Source: Granulicella sp. L60
GTDB lineage: Bacteria > Acidobacteriota > Terriglobia > Terriglobales > Acidobacteriaceae
Direction: 5' to 3'
Length of the DNA stretch: 64,000 nt
Assembly: GCF_009765825.1 (NCBI RefSeq)
Contig: NZ_LMUR01000022.1
Span: 160,087 to 224,086 of the forward strand
The position numbers and the translations under genes were made by a program. The notes under the pieces were generated by a model. The model saw only the letters and a program-made list of their open reading frames with translations, ran no database searches and was not told the origin of the DNA. Below, in pieces: positions 45,552-55,580 of the stretch (position 1 is its first letter; every line of letters starts with the position of its first letter).

Positions 45552-46093
45552 TGCCGCCCCGCGAAGGAATATACGGATTACTGGCCGAGTTCAATACGCC
45601 CGGTGAGTTAGTGCATGCTACGGAAGAGGCGCGCCGCGTCGGCTATCGCCGGATGGAGTGCTACACGCCTTATCCGGTGGAAGAGGCCGCGGAGGCGATG
45701 CACTTCCACAAGACACGGGTTCCTCTGGTGTGCCTGCTCGGTGGACTTATGGGCGTTACGACCGCGTTTCTGATGGAGACCTGGATCAACGTCTGGGCTT
45801 ATCCGCTGAACATCGCGGGACGTCCACTCTTCTCCTGGCCTGCCTTCATCATTCCGGCGTATGAGTGGACGATTCTATTCGCCGGTCTGTCTGCAGCCTT
45901 CGGCATGCTGGCGCTCAACGGTCTTCCGCAGCTCTACCATCCTGTCTTCAATGCACCGAACTTCCGGAATGGCGCTACGACAGACAAGTTTTTTCTTTGC
46001 CTTGAGGCGGTCGATCCCAAGTTTTCGCTCGGCGAGACAAGGACGTTCCTTGAGCAGTTCTCCGCGATCTCCGTGGTGGAGGTGGATCATTAA
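45551..46093 (+). CDS. actD: ActD, DUF3341 membrane subunit of alternative complex III
   Basis: 180 residues. It starts R-E-G-I-Y-G-L-L-A-E-F, with E-C-Y-T-P-Y-P-V-E in the soluble part, two TM helices (about 58-78 and 95-118) and a C-terminal N-G-A-T-T-D-K-F-F-L-C-L-E-A-V-D. Standard DUF3341/ActD. A structural subunit with no cofactor. Overlaps actC by one base. Confidence 0.92.
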   Translation: MPPREGIYGLLAEFNTPGELVHATEEARRVGYRRMECYTPYPVEEAAEAMHFHKTRVPLVCLLGGLMGVTTAFLMETWINVWAYPLNIAGRPLFSWPAFIIPAYEWTILFAGLSAAFGMLALNGLPQLYHPVFNAPNFRNGATTDKFFLCLEAVDPKFSLGETRTFLEQFSAISVVEVDH

Positions 46094-46100
46094 TACGCAA

Positions 46101-46886
46101 GTGAAACAGGCCTCTCGGCACATTACGCTCGCCATCGCGGCTCTTTCGACGCTGTTTGCGGCCGGTTGCCGTCAGGATATGCAAGACGAGCCGAAGTTCT
46201 TTCCCCAGCGCGGCACCAGCTTCTACGCGGATGGCCGGTCCGTGCGTCCGCAGGTGGAGAACACGGTGGCGCGAAATCAGCTGCATGAGGACGCTTACTT
46301 CTATACCGGACTTACCAACGGCAAAGAGGGTGACGGGCTGCCTTTCCCGGTTACGGAGCAGGTGCTGGCTCGCGGCCAGGAGCGCTACAACGTCTACTGC
46401 ACACCCTGCCACTCGCGTGTAGGTAATGGTATCGGCATGATCGTCCAGCGTGGCTACTCTAAGGCCGGAAGTTTCCACTCGGCACGACTTGAGACTGCGC
46501 CACTAGGCCACTTCTTTCATGTGATCTCGAATGGCTATGGCGCGATGCCGGATTACTCGGCGCAGATTGTCCCGGCTGACCGTTGGGCTATCGTTGCCTA
46601 CATCAAGGCTCTGCAGTTGAGCCAGAAGGCGACGCAGGCTGATGTTCCAGCGGGCGCACACGTTGAACCGTTGTCGAGCATCGCGGAACGTGAAGGTCTC
46701 CCCAGCTCGTTTGCCGATGCGTGGACGCTGCCGGCGACTGCTGTTACGGGAACATCCGACAACGGCTTGTATGTTCTTCCTGTGCCAGGTACAGCGGCTC
46801 CCGCTAGTGGGGCAAACTCGCCGGCACACACTAATTCCACTACTTCCGCTGGATCGCCCGCCGGACAACGCGCACCCCAGCAGTAA
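46101..46886 (+). CDS. actE: ActE, monohaem cytochrome c lipoprotein of alternative complex III
   Basis: GTG 46101 taken as start, giving M-K-Q-A-S-R-H then a signal ending A-A-G-C, a lipobox; longer frames lie inside actD. 261 residues with one haem site C-T-P-C-H (about 100-104), followed by G-N-G-I-G-M-I and the axial methionine candidate in G-A-M-P-D-Y. The C-terminal 60 residues are alanine/serine/threonine-rich and probably disordered. It carries electrons from ActA to the oxidase. Confidence 0.88.
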   Translation: MKQASRHITLAIAALSTLFAAGCRQDMQDEPKFFPQRGTSFYADGRSVRPQVENTVARNQLHEDAYFYTGLTNGKEGDGLPFPVTEQVLARGQERYNVYCTPCHSRVGNGIGMIVQRGYSKAGSFHSARLETAPLGHFFHVISNGYGAMPDYSAQIVPADRWAIVAYIKALQLSQKATQADVPAGAHVEPLSSIAEREGLPSSFADAWTLPATAVTGTSDNGLYVLPVPGTAAPASGANSPAHTNSTTSAGSPAGQRAPQQ

Positions 46887-46919
46887 CCTCGGAAGCTTCC
46901 GAACGAAGGCTTGAAACGC

Positions 46920-48263
46920 ATGGCATTTGGACACGAACATAACGGAGAAGCAGGCGGCCATCACGATCACGGCCATGATGGGCCGAAGACGCTGCCTGCA
47001 TCGCTTGCTGCGCCGGAGATTGTCTCCGCATGGCGGACGCGTGCGCTGATCGTCTTTGTGATCGCCACGATCCTCTCGGTCTTCTTCGCCTTCACGCACG
47101 AGGGCAAGAACCACATCCTCCGCGCATACCTGCTGGGCTTCATGACCTGCTTCGGCTTCGCCGGCGGTGGGTTGGTGGTATTGATGCTCCAGTACGTCAG
47201 CGGCGGTAAGTGGGGCCTGCTGCTGCGGCGCCCGCTAGAGGCAATGTCGCGCACGATCTGGGTAGTCGGGCTGATGTTCGTGCCCATTATCTTCTTTTGG
47301 AAACACCTGTATCAGTGGGCTGCATTTCCCACTGCCGGAGCGGTGGCACAGGCGTTGCAAGCCCATCAGGTGACGCTCGAACAGGCGATGACGCTGAATG
47401 CGAAGCGCTCGATGCTCAACCCGACCGCAGTCATCATTCAGACCGTCATCATCTTCGCGATTCTGTGGTTCTTCCAGTTTCTGCTCAACAAGTGGTCGCT
47501 GGAACGCGATGCTGATCCGGCGCGTGGCACCGAGCCCAGCTACGACCGGTGGCGTATCAAGTTTGAGAATCTGTCGGGTATCGGCATTCTGATCTATGCA
47601 ATTCTCCTGACTGCCGGAGCGATCGACTGGATCAAATCGCTCGATATCACTTGGTACTCCTCGATCTGGGGGCTTCAGTTCCTCGTCGGGCAGGGATACG
47701 CCGTACTCGCCCTAAGCATTCTGACCGTGATCTTGTTGTCGCGGTTTGAGCCGATGAAGACGATGCTGCGCGCAACGGAACAACACGATCTGGGCAAGCT
47801 CGCCTTTGCTTTCGTGATGCTCAACATCTATCTCAGCTTCGCTGAGTTTCTGATCATTTGGTCGGGCAATGTGCCGGACGAGATTCCCTGGTATCTGAAT
47901 CGTATCCATGGGGGATGGTGGTATATCTGCTCGGCGGATTTCATCTGCCACTGGTTGATCCCCTTCTGTCTGCTGCTGTCTCGCGACCTGAAGCGGAACA
48001 AAGAGAAGATGATCTGGCTGACGTGTTTCATGATCTTCGCTCGCTGCCTAGATATGTTCTGGTTGATTGAACCGAACTTTCCGGATGCGGCAGGAAATCT
48101 GCACATCACCGGCAACATCGGAATTCTTGCCTACATTACCGTTCCTGTGGCTGTGATCTCGCTCTGGGGAGCTTATTACCTGACCCAGTTGCAAGCACGT
48201 CCGCTGATCAATGTGAACGACCCGCACGTCGAAGAGATGCTGGAGCCTGAACATGCCCACTAA
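46920..48263 (+). CDS. actF: ActF, second quinol-oxidoreductase membrane subunit of alternative complex III
   Basis: 447 residues from ATG 46920 (a TTG three codons earlier is too close to the GAAGG binding site). A His-rich N-terminus (G-H-H-D-H-G-H-D-G) is followed by about ten TM helices. Typical ActF stretches: W-G-L-L-L-R-R-P-L-E-A-M, F-W-K-H-L-Y-Q-W, S-L-D-I-T-W-Y-S-S-I-W-G. Paralogue of ActC. Its end overlaps the next gene by 11 bp. Confidence 0.92.
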   Translation: MAFGHEHNGEAGGHHDHGHDGPKTLPASLAAPEIVSAWRTRALIVFVIATILSVFFAFTHEGKNHILRAYLLGFMTCFGFAGGGLVVLMLQYVSGGKWGLLLRRPLEAMSRTIWVVGLMFVPIIFFWKHLYQWAAFPTAGAVAQALQAHQVTLEQAMTLNAKRSMLNPTAVIIQTVIIFAILWFFQFLLNKWSLERDADPARGTEPSYDRWRIKFENLSGIGILIYAILLTAGAIDWIKSLDITWYSSIWGLQFLVGQGYAVLALSILTVILLSRFEPMKTMLRATEQHDLGKLAFAFVMLNIYLSFAEFLIIWSGNVPDEIPWYLNRIHGGWWYICSADFICHWLIPFCLLLSRDLKRNKEKMIWLTCFMIFARCLDMFWLIEPNFPDAAGNLHITGNIGILAYITVPVAVISLWGAYYLTQLQARPLINVNDPHVEEMLEPEHAH

Positions 48264-48936
48264 CGATCACAATCTGAATCAACCGAATGCGCAAGATCCT
48301 CACGTACGCGACTCCGATCATCCGGGGTATGAGACGACGGACGTGAACGCAGGCGGCGTCGCTGTGTTTCTTGCTGGACTCTTTGGCTTCGTGGTTGTGT
48401 TCTTTGTCTTCTGCTTTGTGATGGGTAAGGTCATCAATAAAGCGATTGAAAATGCGGATGGCCCGCCAACGAAGTGGAATAAGCTGTCGGCGTTTGCCGG
48501 CGCAGAGACGACCGGCGGAAAACGGCAGGATCTTGAAAGCAATCCGGAGATGCAGCAGAAGGAATTTCAGCAGATGACGTCAACTTTTCCGGAGCCGAGG
48601 CTTGATATCGACGACGGCAACCAGGCGACTGCCGATCTGCATGCACGGGAAGATTTACTGCTCGATCACTACAGCGTTGGAGAGGCCGGCTCGGTCCGTA
48701 TTCCTATCTCACGCGCAATGGAGTTGATCGCGCAGCGCGGTCTGCCAGTGAATGCGGAGGCGGCTTCCAGCGTAGCGCTGATGGCTGGTGATGAGAAGCC
48801 TGTGGTTGAGGCTCCGTTGACTGCGGGCTTCGCAAGAACTGGATATGAGCTTGAGGTGATCGAAGCGCGAGAGCAGAAGATGAGCTATGGCAAGGCCGAG
48901 GGTGCGATGCATGCCGAGCTTAGCCCTGCGAAGTGA
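48253..48936 (+). CDS. One-TM protein of the ACIII operon, unassigned
   Basis: 227 residues. A short N-terminal soluble part, one TM helix at about 38-58 (G-L-F-G-F-V-V-V-F-F-V-F-C-F-V), then a soluble domain with F-P-E-P-R-L-D-I-D-D and R-E-D-L-L-L-D-H-Y-S-V that recurs in anchored proteins beside ACIII genes. The last 60 residues (from about 165) look like an appended alpha/beta tail. No haem or metal motif. Position between ActF and SCO1 suggests an accessory or assembly subunit. Confidence 0.75.
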   Translation: MPTNDHNLNQPNAQDPHVRDSDHPGYETTDVNAGGVAVFLAGLFGFVVVFFVFCFVMGKVINKAIENADGPPTKWNKLSAFAGAETTGGKRQDLESNPEMQQKEFQQMTSTFPEPRLDIDDGNQATADLHAREDLLLDHYSVGEAGSVRIPISRAMELIAQRGLPVNAEAASSVALMAGDEKPVVEAPLTAGFARTGYELEVIEAREQKMSYGKAEGAMHAELSPAK

Positions 48937-48983
48937 TCGACATAACGAATCAGATTTAATATAGAAGACAGGAAACGAGACGA

Positions 48984-49883
48984 ATGAAGAACAGGCGGAC
49001 AATACGAGGCGGGTGGCAGGTGGCGACTCTCTGCTGCTCACTGCTGTGTGCGCCTCTGTTCGCGCAGGTCTCGAGCTACGGCGACAAGCAGAGCGGCGAG
49101 AACGCCGGGGATCAGCTTCCACAGGTTCTCCAGAAGGTCGGGGTATCGCAGCATCTGAATCAACAGCTTCCACTGGACGCAGGTTTTGTGGATGAGAGCG
49201 GTAAGTCTGTGAAGCTGGGAGACTACTTCGGCAAGCATCCTGCGCTTCTCTCACTTGTTTATTACAACTGCCCGATGCTGTGTTCGGAGGAGTTGGACGG
49301 TATCTCGAGCGCTCTGGAGATGGTGAAGCTGACGCCGGGGAAAGACTTCGACGTCATCGTTATCAGCATTGATCCCAGCGAGACACCGGCCCAGGCGGCG
49401 AAGTCGAAGGCTCTTTATGTAAAGCGGTATGGCCGACCGGAGACGGCTCCAGGCTGGCACTTCCTGACAGGACAGCGACCGGATATTGACGCCGTTACGA
49501 ATGCTGTTGGATTTGGCTATGTTCGGGTTCCGGGGCCTGATGGCAAGTTGTCGCAGTTTGCACATGCCAGCTCTATTGAGTTGGTCACAACCGATGGAAA
49601 GCTCGCTCAGTACTACCTGGGAGTGGAGTACTCGCCGAAGGATATTCTGCTGGGGCTGATCGATGCCTCCGGCAATAAGATTGGTTCTCCGGTTGCGAAC
49701 ATTTTGACCTATTGCTATCACTACGATCCGCAGACGAATAAGCACTCTCTCATCGTCGCCCGCGTGGTTCAGTTTGGCGGGATGGTGACGGTGGCGGGAT
49801 TAGGCGGATTCATGTTTTTGATGTTTCGAAGAGATGTCAACCTCGCGCGCGAACACGACCTGACTAAGAAAGAGAACGGATAA
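48984..49883 (+). CDS. SCO1/SenC copper chaperone
   Basis: 299 residues with a signal peptide (cleavage near L-F-A-Q). Thioredoxin-like domain with the copper site Y-N-C-P-M-L-C-S (cysteines about 96 and 100) and the distal histidine in Q-F-A-H-A-S-S. A C-terminal TM helix (about 262-282) anchors it. It delivers copper to the CuA site of oxidase subunit II, encoded next. Family identification is firm; the individual role is inferred. Confidence 0.9.
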   Translation: MKNRRTIRGGWQVATLCCSLLCAPLFAQVSSYGDKQSGENAGDQLPQVLQKVGVSQHLNQQLPLDAGFVDESGKSVKLGDYFGKHPALLSLVYYNCPMLCSEELDGISSALEMVKLTPGKDFDVIVISIDPSETPAQAAKSKALYVKRYGRPETAPGWHFLTGQRPDIDAVTNAVGFGYVRVPGPDGKLSQFAHASSIELVTTDGKLAQYYLGVEYSPKDILLGLIDASGNKIGSPVANILTYCYHYDPQTNKHSLIVARVVQFGGMVTVAGLGGFMFLMFRRDVNLAREHDLTKKENG

Positions 49884-49892
49884 AGGGTAACG

Positions 49893-50936
49893 ATGCATAT
49901 CAGTCCAGTCCTGTGGCAATTTTTGGTAAAGTGGCTCAACGCTTCGGCGCTCTTTCCGCGCGAGGCATCGACCATTGCGCCCTACGCTGACGCGCTCTAC
50001 TTCTTCCTGCTATTGATTACGGTCGTGGGCCTGACGTTGGTGGGCATCCTTATCTTTGGCTTCTCGATCCGGTACCGCAAGGAGAAGCATCCCGTAGCCA
50101 TTCAGGTTGAGGGGTCGACACTGCTTGAGGCGACGTGGACGATCATTCCGCTGGCTTTGTTCCTGATTGTTTTTGTCTGGGGTGCGCTGCTCTACTTCCG
50201 TATCTACAACCCTCCGACAAACGCGATGAACATCTACGTTGTCGGCAAGCAATGGATGTGGAAGGCGGAACATCCGGGTGGGCAGCACGAGATCAATGCG
50301 CTCCATGTGCCGAGCGGACGCCCGGTTCAGCTGACGATGATCTCGCAGGACGTCTTTCACAGCTTTTCTATTCCGGACTTTCGTGTGAAGCGGGAGGTCA
50401 TTCCAGGACGCTATTCGACGGTCTGGTTTGAGGCGACGATTCCGGGGACTTATCACATCTTCTGCACGCAATACTGCGGAACCAATCACTCGCAGATGAT
50501 CGGCGAAGTTACTGTTCTAAGTCCGGATGACTACGATAAGTGGACACAGGAGTCCACCAGTGGGATGTCGCTGGCTCAGAATGGGGAGCGGATGTTCGCC
50601 AGCATGGGATGCAACGCATGCCACTCCGGAAGTGCTGCTGCCCGCGGCCCGAACCTCGCGGGGGTTTATGGGTCGAAGCTGCAACTGGCGAACGGCTCGC
50701 AGGTCGTGGTCAACGATGCTTATCTCCGCGACGCCATTCTTAACCCATCGCAGCACATTACGGCAGGGTATGCGCCGATTATGCCTACCTACCAAGGTCA
50801 GATCAGCGAAGACGGTTTGATCGACTTGGTTGAGTACATCAAAGCTATGCAGAACAACTATCGTGTACAGCAAACGCTGACCACGTCACAGTCGAACCAA
50901 GCGGCGCCGACAACGCCAGGGATGGTGAAGCCATGA
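49893..50936 (+). CDS. coxB: Cytochrome c oxidase subunit II with fused cytochrome c domain
   Basis: 347 residues. Two TM helices (about 30-55, 72-95), then the CuA cupredoxin domain with [15 protein letters not shown] and [12 protein letters not shown] (both cysteines, histidine and methionine present). A C-terminal cytochrome c domain has C-N-A-C-H and the ligand methionine in P-I-M-P-T-Y. This makes the enzyme a caa3-type oxidase that takes electrons directly from ActE or another cytochrome c. The stop overlaps coxA by ATGA. Confidence 0.93.
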   Translation: MHISPVLWQFLVKWLNASALFPREASTIAPYADALYFFLLLITVVGLTLVGILIFGFSIRYRKEKHPVAIQVEGSTLLEATWTIIPLALFLIVFVWGALLYFRIYNPPTNAMNIYVVGKQWMWKAEHPGGQHEINALHVPSGRPVQLTMISQDVFHSFSIPDFRVKREVIPGRYSTVWFEATIPGTYHIFCTQYCGTNHSQMIGEVTVLSPDDYDKWTQESTSGMSLAQNGERMFASMGCNACHSGSAAARGPNLAGVYGSKLQLANGSQVVVNDAYLRDAILNPSQHITAGYAPIMPTYQGQISEDGLIDLVEYIKAMQNNYRVQQTLTTSQSNQAAPTTPGMVKP

Positions 50937-52606
50937 GTGCAACTAGCTCAACAATCGTCAATTTACCTGATCAGAGGACGGCAGCACTGCCGAAGCGTCA
51001 CTACCTCAACAACGAGGATGGGCTGCTGAGCTGGCTTTTTACCGGCGACCACAAGCGTATTGCGATTCTCTATCTGATTTCGATTACCTTCTTCTTCTTT
51101 ATAGGGGGTGCATTCGCGGGCCTCATCCGGTTGGAGCTTCTGACACCGCAGCCTGATCTCGTGGCCTCGGATACTTACAACAAGTTCTTCTCGATGCATG
51201 GAATCGTGATGATCTTCCTCTTTCTGGTGCCGTCGGTTCCGGCGACGCTGGGGAATTTCCTAATACCGATCATGCTTGGTGCAAAGGACTTGGCTTTTCC
51301 GAAGATCAATCTTCTGAGCTGGTATCTGTACTGGGTAGGCGGTCTGTTTACCTTGGCTGCGCTGGTGCTTGGCGGTGTGGATACGGGCTGGACCTTTACC
51401 ACTCCTCTGTCGACGCACTATCTGAACACGCATGTCGTTACGGCCGCGACCGGAGTCTTTATCATCGGCTTCTCGTCGATCTTTACCGGGCTGAACTTCA
51501 TCGTGACCATTCACCGTATGCGGGCGCCGGGCATGACGTGGTTCCGCATGCCGCTGTTCTGCTGGTCTAACTATGCGGCTTCCATTCTGATGGTTCTCGG
51601 GACGCCGGTTCTGGCAATCACGCTTGTGCTGGTTGCTCTTGAGCGCCTGGTCGGCATTGGAGTCTTCGATCCGACGAAGGGTGGAGATCCGCTGCTGTTT
51701 CAACATCTCTTCTGGTTCTACTCTCACCCGGCCGTCTACATTATGATTCTTCCGGGAATGGGTGTGATCTCCGAAGTGATCAGCACGTTCAGCCGCAAGC
51801 GGGTGTTTGGTTATACGGCTGTGGCGTTCTCGTCCGTTGCGATTGCGCTGTTCGGATTTTTTGTTTGGGCGCACCACATGTTCATTATGGGCGTCTCCAA
51901 CTATTCCGCACTCGTCTTCTCTCTTCTGACGATGCTGGTTGCGGTTCCATCGGCTATCAAGATCTTCAACTGGGCCTTCACGTTGCAGAAGGGGTCGATT
52001 ACCTTTGAGACGCCGATGCTTTATGCGTTCGGCTTTTTGGGCTTGTTCACGATCGGTGGAATGACGGGTGTCTTCCTCGGCGCACTTGGTATGGACATCC
52101 ACCTGACGGAGACATATTTCATCGTCGCTCACTTCCACTTCGTCATGGTGGGCGGTATGTTGATGGCCTTCCTAGCGGGTATCCACTTCTGGTGGCCGAA
52201 GATGACGGGACGGATGTACCCCGAGTCGTTATCGAAGCTCGCTGCGGTTACGACGTTCATCGGGTTCAATCTTACGTTCCTACCGCAGTTCATACTGGGC
52301 TATCTGGGGATGCCGCGACGCTATCATGCCTACCCGCCGGAGTTTCAGGTGTTGAATGTACTGTCGACAGCTGGGGCGACTGTGCTTGGCGTGGGATATA
52401 TGCTTCCTCTGCTGTACCTCGGGTGGTCGCTGAAGTATGGCGCTATTGCGGGAAATAATCCCTGGCAGGCTACAGGGCTTGAGTGGCAGATTCAGTCGCC
52501 GCCGCTGACCGAAAACTTTATAGAGATCCCCATCGTGGACCATGAGGCTTATGACTACGAATGGCTCGCTCACAAGACTGCACACGAGGTGACGACCGTT
52601 GGATAA
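50933..52606 (+). CDS. coxA: Cytochrome c oxidase subunit I (A2-type haem-copper oxidase)
   Basis: 557 residues, twelve TM helices. Active-site blocks: [12 protein letters not shown] (CuB His, cross-linked Tyr), W-A-H-H-M-F (CuB histidines) and H-F-H-F-V-M-V (haem ligands). The K-channel helix reads Y-S-H-P-A instead of the E-containing G-H-P-E, so this is subfamily A2, in which the Y-S pair replaces the glutamate of the D-channel. It reduces oxygen to water and pumps protons. Confidence 0.94.
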   Translation: MSATSSTIVNLPDQRTAALPKRHYLNNEDGLLSWLFTGDHKRIAILYLISITFFFFIGGAFAGLIRLELLTPQPDLVASDTYNKFFSMHGIVMIFLFLVPSVPATLGNFLIPIMLGAKDLAFPKINLLSWYLYWVGGLFTLAALVLGGVDTGWTFTTPLSTHYLNTHVVTAATGVFIIGFSSIFTGLNFIVTIHRMRAPGMTWFRMPLFCWSNYAASILMVLGTPVLAITLVLVALERLVGIGVFDPTKGGDPLLFQHLFWFYSHPAVYIMILPGMGVISEVISTFSRKRVFGYTAVAFSSVAIALFGFFVWAHHMFIMGVSNYSALVFSLLTMLVAVPSAIKIFNWAFTLQKGSITFETPMLYAFGFLGLFTIGGMTGVFLGALGMDIHLTETYFIVAHFHFVMVGGMLMAFLAGIHFWWPKMTGRMYPESLSKLAAVTTFIGFNLTFLPQFILGYLGMPRRYHAYPPEFQVLNVLSTAGATVLGVGYMLPLLYLGWSLKYGAIAGNNPWQATGLEWQIQSPPLTENFIEIPIVDHEAYDYEWLAHKTAHEVTTVG

Positions 52607-53363
52607 TGCGATCGTAGCAACGCATCCACATACGCATGAGACCGCGGTTGCAGCGGAGCATGAGCACGCTGCACTTCCGCAGCACCGCCACCACTTCGAG
52701 ACAGAGGGGCAGCAGCGCGAGGCTGCGACCTTCGGGATGTGGCTGTTCCTGCTCACCGAAATAATGTTCTTTGGCGGACTCTTCTTCGCCTATCTGCTTT
52801 ATCGAAACTGGTACCACGATGCGTTTGTTGTTGCGTCGAACCAGTTGAGCATTCCGTTAGGAGCGGCGAATACGGCGATCCTGATTAGCTCCGGCTTCTT
52901 TATGGCGTTGGGCGTCTGGGCAGCTGAGGTCAAGAAGAAGAGTCTTCTGGTTCTATTCCTGGTGCTCACTACGCTGTTTGGAGTGGCGTTCCTTGGAGTA
53001 AAGGCGGATGAATATCACGAGAAGTGGGAGAAGCATCACATTCCAGGTGCGCACTTCGATGTCTCCGAGTTCATCAATCCGCATGCATACGGCTTGAAAG
53101 AACAGCCTCTGGCTCCTGACATGGCGCAGAAGACCCAAATTTTCTTCTTTCTCTACTTCGCCATGACCGGTATGCACGCGTTCCATATGATTATCGGAAT
53201 CGTTCTGCTGTTTTGGCTTACATGGCGGGCTCATCGCGGGGAGTTCTCGGCAGGGTATGTCGCACCGATTGAAAACTTCGGTCTCTATTGGCACTTCGTC
53301 GATATTGTCTGGTTGTTCTTGTTTCCACTGCTCTATCTCATCAACCGACACCCCGGCACGTAG
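52599..53363 (+). CDS. coxC: Cytochrome c oxidase subunit III
   Basis: 254 residues from TTG 52599, preceded by GAGGTG with 7-nt spacing and overlapping the coxA stop. A His-rich N-terminus (H-P-H-T-H, E-H-E-H), then [14 protein letters not shown] and a last block [14 protein letters not shown] with W-H-F-V-D-I-V-W: the usual subunit III pattern with about five to seven TM helices. Confidence 0.92.
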   Translation: MDNAIVATHPHTHETAVAAEHEHAALPQHRHHFETEGQQREAATFGMWLFLLTEIMFFGGLFFAYLLYRNWYHDAFVVASNQLSIPLGAANTAILISSGFFMALGVWAAEVKKKSLLVLFLVLTTLFGVAFLGVKADEYHEKWEKHHIPGAHFDVSEFINPHAYGLKEQPLAPDMAQKTQIFFFLYFAMTGMHAFHMIIGIVLLFWLTWRAHRGEFSAGYVAPIENFGLYWHFVDIVWLFLFPLLYLINRHPGT

Positions 53364-53404
53364 CCATAACCGCAGCCGCTCGTATTGGCTGGAAGGAGAA
53401 GACA

Positions 53405-53740
53405 ATGTCCGAATTTCATGATCCATCCAATGTAATTAATCCGGAGCACGCAGATGCTCACATCATCTCGCCGGGCGTATACGCTATTGTCTTCGTGACG
53501 TTGCTAGTCTTTACCGGGATTACGGTAGGAGCGGCTTATGTTGACCTCGGCATCTTCAATCCAGTTGTGGCACTCGCCATTGCCAGCTTTAAAGCCGTGG
53601 TTGTCATTCTGTTTTTCATGCATGTGAAGTATCAGTCAAACTTGGTAAAGCTGACGGTTGCGGCAGGGTTCTTTACTTTCCTTGTGCTGATCACAATGAC
53701 GATGACGGATTATATTAGCCGAGCATGGGGTCTCTGGTAG
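53405..53740 (+). CDS. coxD: Cytochrome c oxidase subunit IV
   Basis: 111 residues from ATG 53405, with AAGGAG 8 nt upstream. Three TM helices (about 23-45, 52-72, 80-100), with the family block I-A-S-F-K-A-V-V-V-I-L-F-F-M-H-V-K-Y. Prokaryotic-type subunit IV. Last gene of the operon, followed by a strong terminator. Confidence 0.9.
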   Translation: MSEFHDPSNVINPEHADAHIISPGVYAIVFVTLLVFTGITVGAAYVDLGIFNPVVALAIASFKAVVVILFFMHVKYQSNLVKLTVAAGFFTFLVLITMTMTDYISRAWGLW

Positions 53741-53758
53741 GTTTATTCTTTTGACAGG

Positions 53759-53788
53759 ATGCGGCCTTCGGGCCGCATTTTTGCTTTT
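53759..53788 (+). terminator. Intrinsic terminator of the ACIII/oxidase operon
   Basis: Stem ATGCGGCC/GGCCGCAT with a TTCG loop (53759-53778), then TTTTGCTTTT. The 8-bp GC-rich stem, stable UUCG loop and U-run are all present, 18 bp after the coxD stop. Confidence 0.9.
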
Positions 53789-53825
53789 GTGAAGGCCCCG
53801 AGTTTCTGCCTCGTACACTGAGAAG

Positions 53826-55244
53826 ATGTCAGGGGCGCGATCTTCGGTTTCAGAGCAGCTTATCAGGCTGTCGCAAGATGCTCGGGTTACGGTGCGGCGG
53901 GATGGAGCGCCGAACGCTGACGGCAGATGTGTTGTGTACTGGATGCAGCGTGCGCAGCGCGGAGTCGACAACCATGCGGTAGACCTCGCGGTACATGTGG
54001 CCAATCTACTTGGCTTGCCGTTAGTTGTATATTTTGCTGGAATATCGAATTTTCCTCACGCCAATCTTCGTCACTACGTCTTTCTTAACCAGGGGTTGCC
54101 TGATATTGAGACAGACCTTGCGGTCCGCAATATCAGCTTCGTGATGAGGCGTGCGCCGAATGAATCGCACGAACGATTTCTGGCTGATGTGAGAGCGGCA
54201 TTTTTGATTGGCGACGAGAATCCTATGCGTGAGCCGGAGCGATGGCGAAGTCACCTAGCCTCACGCATCAAAATCCCATTCTGGACAGTCGATACGGATG
54301 TGGTTGTTCCGTCTAAGCTCATCGAGAAGGCACAGTATGGCGCGTACACGATTCGGCCCCGCCTGTATCGTCTGCTGCCAGATTATCTGCAGCCTTACGA
54401 AAATGCGCACGCTGATCGTGAATGGAAGAGGCCGCATAGGTTTCATGCAGATTCTGTGCACGAAGATATGACGCGAGGCTGGAAGAAGCTGGACCGCAGT
54501 GTTGCTCCCGTGGAGGCGTGGATGGGCGGAACACATGCGGCGTTGAAGCGGCTCAAGTACTTTACTCAGAATCTTCTTGAAGATTACGATACGCAACGCA
54601 ACCATCCCGAGATAGATGGAACCTCGTGTATGTCCCCTTATCTTCACTACGGGCATATCGGGCCTATTACTATCGCGCTCGCTGTCGACAAAGCGGCGAA
54701 GGCGAACACGAAGCTCAAGGCTGCGCGGGACGGCTACTTCAATGAGTTGATTGCGTGGCGCGAACTTGCGATCAACTTTGTGCGTTATACGCCGAACTAC
54801 GATTCTCCTGACTGTGCCGAGAGCTGGGCGAAGTTGACGATTGAGAAACATGCCCGCGACGAGCGTGAACGTCTCTACACGCTGCGACAGCTTGAGAGCG
54901 CGCAGACCTACGACGACCTATGGAACGCCGCTCAAATTCAGATGGTTCGCTATGGATGGATGCACAACTATTTGCGGATGTACTGGGCCAAGAAGATCCT
55001 CGAATGGACACCTGACGTTGCCACGGCGATGAAGTATTCGATCTACCTGAACGACAAGTATTTTCTGGACGGGCGAGATCCGAATGGATATGCGGGGGTA
55101 GCTTGGGCGATTCTGGGAAAGTTCGATCGGGCGTGGGGCGAACGTCCCATCTTTGGCAAGATTCGCTACATGTCCGGCGCTTCTACAGGGAAAAAGTTCG
55201 ATTCGAAGAGGTACATCCAGCAGATGGAGAATCTACTGCACTAG
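53826..55244 (+). CDS. Class II deoxyribodipyrimidine (CPD) photolyase
   Basis: 472 residues. The N-terminal Rossmann-like domain has V-V-Y-W-M-Q-R-A-Q-R (class II form). The C-terminal FAD domain has C-M-S-P-Y-L-H-Y-G-H-I, F-N-E-L-I-A-W-R-E-L and the highly characteristic R-Y-G-W-M-H-N-Y-L-R-M-Y-W-A-K-K, L-N-D-K-Y-F-L-D-G-R-D-P-N-G-Y. It repairs cyclobutane pyrimidine dimers with near-UV/blue light. Monocistronic: an own leader follows the terminator. Confidence 0.93.
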   Translation: MSGARSSVSEQLIRLSQDARVTVRRDGAPNADGRCVVYWMQRAQRGVDNHAVDLAVHVANLLGLPLVVYFAGISNFPHANLRHYVFLNQGLPDIETDLAVRNISFVMRRAPNESHERFLADVRAAFLIGDENPMREPERWRSHLASRIKIPFWTVDTDVVVPSKLIEKAQYGAYTIRPRLYRLLPDYLQPYENAHADREWKRPHRFHADSVHEDMTRGWKKLDRSVAPVEAWMGGTHAALKRLKYFTQNLLEDYDTQRNHPEIDGTSCMSPYLHYGHIGPITIALAVDKAAKANTKLKAARDGYFNELIAWRELAINFVRYTPNYDSPDCAESWAKLTIEKHARDERERLYTLRQLESAQTYDDLWNAAQIQMVRYGWMHNYLRMYWAKKILEWTPDVATAMKYSIYLNDKYFLDGRDPNGYAGVAWAILGKFDRAWGERPIFGKIRYMSGASTGKKFDSKRYIQQMENLLH

Positions 55245-55580
55245 GGCCTTTGCCCGCAGTGCACGCAAGCGATTCCATCTTCCTAAGCGGATTACCTCCG
55301 AGGTGCTCCATCTACAACTATGAGGAGATTGTGGCGCGGTTGCGGCTGGTGTAGATTCAAGGAAACTTATAGGCAGCCGATTTAGTTTCCAGGCATAAGC
55401 TTTGAACTACTCACAGATTTGGTCGCAGAGCTATACCGAAGACCAGCGCGCCAGCAGTTATGAGAGATCTCTCATAATCGTTCCGGGATCATCCATATTC
55501 TTCTTCTGCTCTAGCGTTGACTCATTCGACATCAAACTGCAGCATCAGGGTTAGATGCCATTACTTTTGAACCAAACGCT
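55245..55580. other. Intergenic, nothing recognised
   Basis: About 336 bp between the photolyase and the 1543-aa gene. No hairpin with T-tract, no coding frame with support. It presumably contains the promoter of the surface protein. Confidence 0.5.
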